A stretch of DNA of 9,160 nt from Candidatus Agathobaculum merdigallinarum (GTDB taxonomy: Bacteria; Bacillota; Clostridia; Oscillospirales; Butyricicoccaceae). How positions within the stretch are numbered: the stretch's first letter is position 1; each line of letters starts with the position of its first letter. This document shows, piece after piece, positions 6,187 through 9,160 of the stretch. Below the pieces are notes generated by a model that was given only the letters and a program-made list of their open reading frames with translations, was not told the origin of the DNA and did no database searches. The position numbers and the translations under genes were made by a program. The stretch covers positions 1 through 9,160 of the forward strand of contig DXDO01000117.1 in the NCBI GenBank assembly GCA_019115425.1, read 5' to 3'.

Positions 6187-7525
6187 ACGCAATATGAGGA
6201 GGGATCTGGATCTGACTATGCAAAATATCACGCTATCGCCTACGCGCCGCGCGGCCATCCTGCATGAAATTCAGCCGCGCCGCAAGCACCGGCTGCATTG
6301 GACAGTCGGGCGCGCCGTGCTGGCGGCTGTGCTCGCCGTGCTGCTCACGTTCTCCGCATTCGCCGCCGCGATCCCCGCCCTGCGGGAGGCGCTGCTGAAT
6401 GCGCTCGGCAGCTTCACCGAACAGAGCCAGCCCATCACCGGCATCGCCACCGAGGATAACGGCATCGAGGTGCGGCCGGTGGCGGCGCTGTCGAGCAGCG
6501 GAATGGTGCGCGTCTGGGTCGAGGTGCAGGATAAGACCGGCGACCGACTGAGCGAAGATATGTTGGTCAGTGCTTCGTTTTCCGGTATGCTGGGAGAAGC
6601 AAATACAGCAATGTCAGGGTATCGCGTTGTTTCGTATGACGAGCAGACCCGTACCGCATTGATCGAAGTATACCAAACCGGCTATAATATCGAGGATGGC
6701 TCGGTGGTGACGCTGGAGTTCCGCAGCTTCCAGCCGCGGGAAAGCGAACCAGTCGAGGTGGACTTCCCGCGTGAAATGCTTTCTGTAACAGGGCTGAAAA
6801 ATATGACGCCGGAGATGGGGATTCACTTTTCCGTCAATGAAACCTTCCCCCTCGTTCCGGAGCAGACGCCCGCCGCACTCACCGGCACAGATGCGTTCCG
6901 CCTATCCTCGGTCGGCTTCGGCGAGGATGGCAAGCTGCATATTCAAATCGCCTATGCCGATGGTGTCAGCTATCAGGATTATCTGAGCGCACCACACAGC
7001 ACGGTTTCCGACCCGCGCAATCCGGATGCCATTCTGATGCTTGGCGGCGCACCTTTCGAGTATAACGGCATCTGGTATGATGACATGGCGTATGCTGTCT
7101 CGGTGGATGATCTGCCTTACATCATCTTCAGCAATCTGCAAGGTGCGCGTTACCTGCGGGAGGGCGCAACCGGCAGCTGGCAGGTAATGCTGAACATCGA
7201 GATTGCCGATGAAATCATCTATCACCCGAACGTGCAGGTTGGCGGCGCGCTGGTCGAAGAAATCCGCGTGTCTGAAATCGGCGTTTTTGCACGATCTGCA
7301 AGTGAAGGCACCATCCTTGGCCATCGCCCGACCTATGCCATGACTAAGGGCGGCGAAAAAATCATTCTGACCGACAACTGTGTCGAAGGCGGCTGGGGTG
7401 TAGACGATATGATAAACCCCACCAGCACAGGCCACGCACGCGACCAATGGGTATTCGACGAGCCCATAGACCCGTCCGAGATCGTCCTGCTGAATTTCGA
7501 CGGCGTGGACGTTCCCCTGCAATAA
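6176..7525 (+). CDS. Single-pass membrane protein, putative anti-sigma factor (DUF4179-like)
   Basis: The 449-residue protein has a basic, cytoplasmic N-terminus of about 43 residues. One transmembrane helix at about 44-66 (VGRAVLAAVLAVLLTFSAFAAAI) follows. A roughly 380-residue extracytoplasmic part, rich in beta-type sequence, completes it. This layout, and an 11-nt overlap with the upstream ECF sigma gene, fit an anti-sigma factor that holds the sigma at the membrane. The N-terminal segment lacks the HxxxCxxC zinc motif of ZAS anti-sigmas. The sequence around the helix and following IPALREALLNALGSF looks like the DUF4179 group common beside ECF factors in Firmicutes. The outer domain carries no enzyme motif I recognise and may sense a signal. 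The first ATG (6176) has AAAGGA 7 nt upstream; the adjacent second ATG is equally possible. A terminator follows the stop closely. Confidence 0.78.
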   Translation: MMNKRNMRRDLDLTMQNITLSPTRRAAILHEIQPRRKHRLHWTVGRAVLAAVLAVLLTFSAFAAAIPALREALLNALGSFTEQSQPITGIATEDNGIEVRPVAALSSSGMVRVWVEVQDKTGDRLSEDMLVSASFSGMLGEANTAMSGYRVVSYDEQTRTALIEVYQTGYNIEDGSVVTLEFRSFQPRESEPVEVDFPREMLSVTGLKNMTPEMGIHFSVNETFPLVPEQTPAALTGTDAFRLSSVGFGEDGKLHIQIAYADGVSYQDYLSAPHSTVSDPRNPDAILMLGGAPFEYNGIWYDDMAYAVSVDDLPYIIFSNLQGARYLREGATGSWQVMLNIEIADEIIYHPNVQVGGALVEEIRVSEIGVFARSASEGTILGHRPTYAMTKGGEKIILTDNCVEGGWGVDDMINPTSTGHARDQWVFDEPIDPSEIVLLNFDGVDVPLQ

Positions 7526-7530
7526 GCCAA

Positions 7531-7562
7531 AAATCCCCTCCGCACGGAGGGGATCTTATTTA
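7531..7562 (+). terminator. Rho-independent terminator of the sigma/anti-sigma operon
   Basis: A perfect 9-bp stem (ATCCCCTCC at 7533-7541 with GGAGGGGAT at 7546-7554) closes a GCAC loop and is followed by CTTATTTA. It begins 5 nt after the stop codon. The T-run is interrupted, so termination is likely good but perhaps not complete. Confidence 0.85.
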
Positions 7563-7567
7563 CCATC

Positions 7568-7596
7568 TTGCAGGAACATTTGTTCGGTGGTATAAT
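7568..7596 (+). promoter_or_regulatory. Promoter of rarA
   Basis: TTGCAG (7568-7573) and a perfect TATAAT (7591-7596) are spaced by 17 bp. Transcription would begin near 7602 and give a leader of about 120 nt before the rarA ATG. The spacer begins with a perfect palindrome resembling a LexA site (7574-7585). Confidence 0.82.
7574..7585 (+). promoter_or_regulatory. Candidate LexA (SOS) box in the rarA promoter
   Basis: GAACA-TT-TGTTC is a perfect 12-bp palindrome with both GAAC and GTTC cores at the 4-bp spacing of the Gram-positive LexA/DinR box (CGAAC-N4-GTTCG type). The outer bases are G and G instead of C and G, so it is not an exact extended match. It lies between the -35 and -10 boxes, where LexA would exclude RNA polymerase, and it precedes a DNA-repair gene. 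LexA itself is not in the window. Confidence 0.68.
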
Positions 7597-7638
7597 AATG
7601 AAAAGCGGAATGATACCGCCATTGCAAGATAACGCCAC

Positions 7639-7683
7639 CAGCGGATTAGGGGCCGGATGCTGACGGCTTAAAATCCCCTGCTG
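7639..7683 (+). other. Potential stem-loop in the rarA leader
   Basis: CAGC plus GGATT (7639-7647) can pair with AATCC (7672-7676) and GCTG (7680-7683), leaving a 3-nt bulge. Inside, GCCG (7652-7655) can pair with CGGC (7664-7667). The structure sits about 30 nt before the rarA ribosome-binding site. It does not match a riboswitch class I know. It may be only a leader hairpin. Confidence 0.3.
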
Positions 7684-7724
7684 CTGTGGCTTCATACGAC
7701 TATTGAACAAAGGAGGTGCGCTGC

Positions 7725-9047
7725 ATGGAGCAGCAGACCCTGTTCGGCGGGGACAGCACCCGCCCGCTCGCGGCGCGGCTGCGCCCGCAGACGCTCGCGG
7801 AATTCGTCGGCCAGACGCATTTGCTCGGAGAGGGCAAGGTGCTCCGCCGCCTGATCGAGCATGACCAGATTTCCTCCATGATCTTCTGGGGGCCGCCCGG
7901 CGTAGGCAAAACCACGCTTGCGCGCATCATCGCAAACCAGACCAAGGCGGCGTTTATCGACTTTTCCGCCGTCACCAGCGGCATTAAGGAGATCAAGCAG
8001 GTCATGCAGCAGGCGGAGGACAACCGCCGCTTCGGCGAGCGCACCATCGTGTTCGTGGACGAGATCCACCGCTTCAATAAAGCCCAGCAGGACGTCTTCC
8101 TGCCCTTTGTCGAAAAAGGGAGCATCGTCCTGATCGGCGCGACGACTGAAAACCCGTCGTTCGAGGTCAACGGCGCGCTTTTGTCGCGCTGTAAGGTATT
8201 CGTCTTACAGGCGCTGACTACAGACGACCTCACTTCCCTGCTCTCCCGCGCGCTCACCGACCCGCGCGGCTTCGGCGGGCAGAAAATCGATATCCAGCCG
8301 GATATGCTGGAGGCGATCGCGAATTTTGCAAACGGCGACGCGCGCACCGCGCTGTCCACGCTCGAAATGGTCGTGCTCAACGGCGATACAGACGGCGACA
8401 CCGTCACGGTCACGCCCGAAACGCTCGAGCAGTGCATCTCGAAAAAGTCCTTGCTGTATGACAAGACCGGCGAGGAGCATTACAACCTGATTTCTGCGCT
8501 GCACAAATCCATGCGCAACTCCGACCCTGACGCGGCGGTCTACTGGCTCGCGCGCATGCTCGAAGCGGGCGAGGACCCGCTCTATATCGCGCGGCGCGTG
8601 ACCCGCTTTGCCAGCGAGGATGTGGGGCTTGCGGACTCCCGCGCGCTTGAGGTCGCGGTCGCGGCGTATCAGGCGTGCCACTTCATCGGGATGCCCGAAT
8701 GCTCGGTACACCTGACGCACGCGGTGGTCTATCTGTCGCTCGCGCCCAAGTCCAACGCGCTGTATATGGCGTATGAAAGCGCGAAAAAGGACGCGCTCAC
8801 AATGCTCGCCGAGCCGGTGCCGCTCGTCATCCGCAACGCGCCGACACGGCTGGTGAAAGAGCTCGATTACGGCAAGGGCTATCAGTATGCGCACGATGCG
8901 GCGGACAAATTGACCGACATGCAGTGCCTGCCGGATTCGCTCGAGGGGCGGGAATACTACCGCCCGACCGAGCAGGGGCTGGAGGCCAAATACAAGGCCC
9001 GTCTCCATCAAATCAAGGAATGGAAACGGCAGCACCGCAAAAAATAA
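7725..9047 (+). CDS. rarA: Replication-associated recombination protein A (RarA/MgsA), AAA+ ATPase
   Basis: This 440-residue AAA+ ATPase of the RarA/MgsA/WRNIP1 family acts at stalled or gapped replication forks and is related to clamp-loader subunits. Walker A is GPPGVGKTT (56-64) and Walker B is IVFVDEIH (108-115). The sensor-1 region is GATTENPSFEVN (138-149), and R155 in ALLSRC is the candidate arginine finger. The C-terminal half matches the family's lid and tetramerisation domain, including RRVTRFASEDVGLAD and the YYRPTEQGLE end. The protein looks complete. The N-terminal QQTLF (3-7) resembles a beta-clamp-binding pentapeptide. The start is the ATG at 7725, with AGGAGG at 7711-7716 and 8-nt spacing; an in-frame GTG at 7716 overlaps that site and is rejected. 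It is monocistronic within the window, with a promoter carrying a LexA-like box. No terminator is evident in the following 113 bp. Confidence 0.96.
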   Translation: MEQQTLFGGDSTRPLAARLRPQTLAEFVGQTHLLGEGKVLRRLIEHDQISSMIFWGPPGVGKTTLARIIANQTKAAFIDFSAVTSGIKEIKQVMQQAEDNRRFGERTIVFVDEIHRFNKAQQDVFLPFVEKGSIVLIGATTENPSFEVNGALLSRCKVFVLQALTTDDLTSLLSRALTDPRGFGGQKIDIQPDMLEAIANFANGDARTALSTLEMVVLNGDTDGDTVTVTPETLEQCISKKSLLYDKTGEEHYNLISALHKSMRNSDPDAAVYWLARMLEAGEDPLYIARRVTRFASEDVGLADSRALEVAVAAYQACHFIGMPECSVHLTHAVVYLSLAPKSNALYMAYESAKKDALTMLAEPVPLVIRNAPTRLVKELDYGKGYQYAHDAADKLTDMQCLPDSLEGREYYRPTEQGLEAKYKARLHQIKEWKRQHRKK

Positions 9048-9160
9048 AGGTAAGCGCTTAATAAGGACCCGCCTATAAAAAAGAGGCAGAATCTGAGACA
9101 ATACTCACAGGACTTGAAAAGCTCACGGTGAGTTTATCGAGAGCAAGGACGAGAGGTGTC

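Noticed and set aside
7598..7663. Short ATG frame of 21 codons in the rarA leader (leader peptide or toxin?)
   Set aside because: Its ATG lies before the predicted transcription start, with no ribosome-binding site, so it is probably not translated from this promoter.
8205..9101. 298-codon open frame on the minus strand opposite rarA
   Set aside because: Arg-rich antisense shadow of the conserved AAA+ gene, with no recognisable domain.
9048..9160. Open frame to the window edge and small dyads such as CTCAC-G-GTGAG (9122-9132)
   Set aside because: The frame has no ATG or ribosome-binding site and is too short to judge. The dyads have no T-run or match to a known element. I see nothing supportable in these 113 bp.

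Overview
The window looks like a chromosomal housekeeping stretch from a GC-rich member of the Clostridia, plausibly Oscillospiraceae/Butyricicoccus-like. This placement is an inference from gene content, not a database match. Supporting points are a pyrophosphate-type phosphofructokinase, a YerC/TrpR-family regulator, an ECF sigma factor with a non-zinc membrane anti-sigma candidate, strong purine-rich Shine-Dalgarno sequences, and sigma-A-like promoters with 17-bp spacers. I see no phage, insertion sequence, CRISPR array or toxin/defence cassette.

Left part, all on the minus strand and reading right to left. First comes fba (class II fructose-bisphosphate aldolase) with its own promoter and a clean hairpin terminator. 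Then a compact operon: a YerC-type regulator, a class I SAM-dependent methyltransferase (8-nt overlap with the regulator) and hslO (redox chaperone Hsp33, 6 nt further on). Last is a tRNA-Asp(GTC) gene with encoded CCA and a perfect TTGACA-17-TATAAT promoter just after hslO.

Centre. fba is divergent from pfp, a phosphofructokinase whose active-site motifs indicate pyrophosphate rather than ATP as phosphoryl donor. The 245-bp region between them holds one promoter in each direction. The two enzymes act consecutively, so this is a small module for reversible glycolysis/gluconeogenesis. A GNRA-loop hairpin follows pfp and sits immediately before a gene for an unrecognised five-helix membrane protein.

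Right part, plus strand. An ECF sigma factor and an overlapping single-pass membrane protein form a sigma/anti-sigma pair, preceded by an ECF-like promoter that may be autoregulated and followed by a terminator. After that comes rarA (mgsA), the AAA+ ATPase that acts at stalled replication forks. Its promoter is strong and carries a perfect palindrome, GAACA-TT-TGTTC, between -35 and -10. That matches the core of a Gram-positive LexA (SOS) box and suggests rarA is damage-inducible here. The last 113 bp contain no gene I can support.

There is no wholly new system visible. The observations most worth following are regulatory: the SOS box and structured leader of rarA, the palindrome inside the yerC promoter, and the ECF-type promoter of the sigma/anti-sigma pair.
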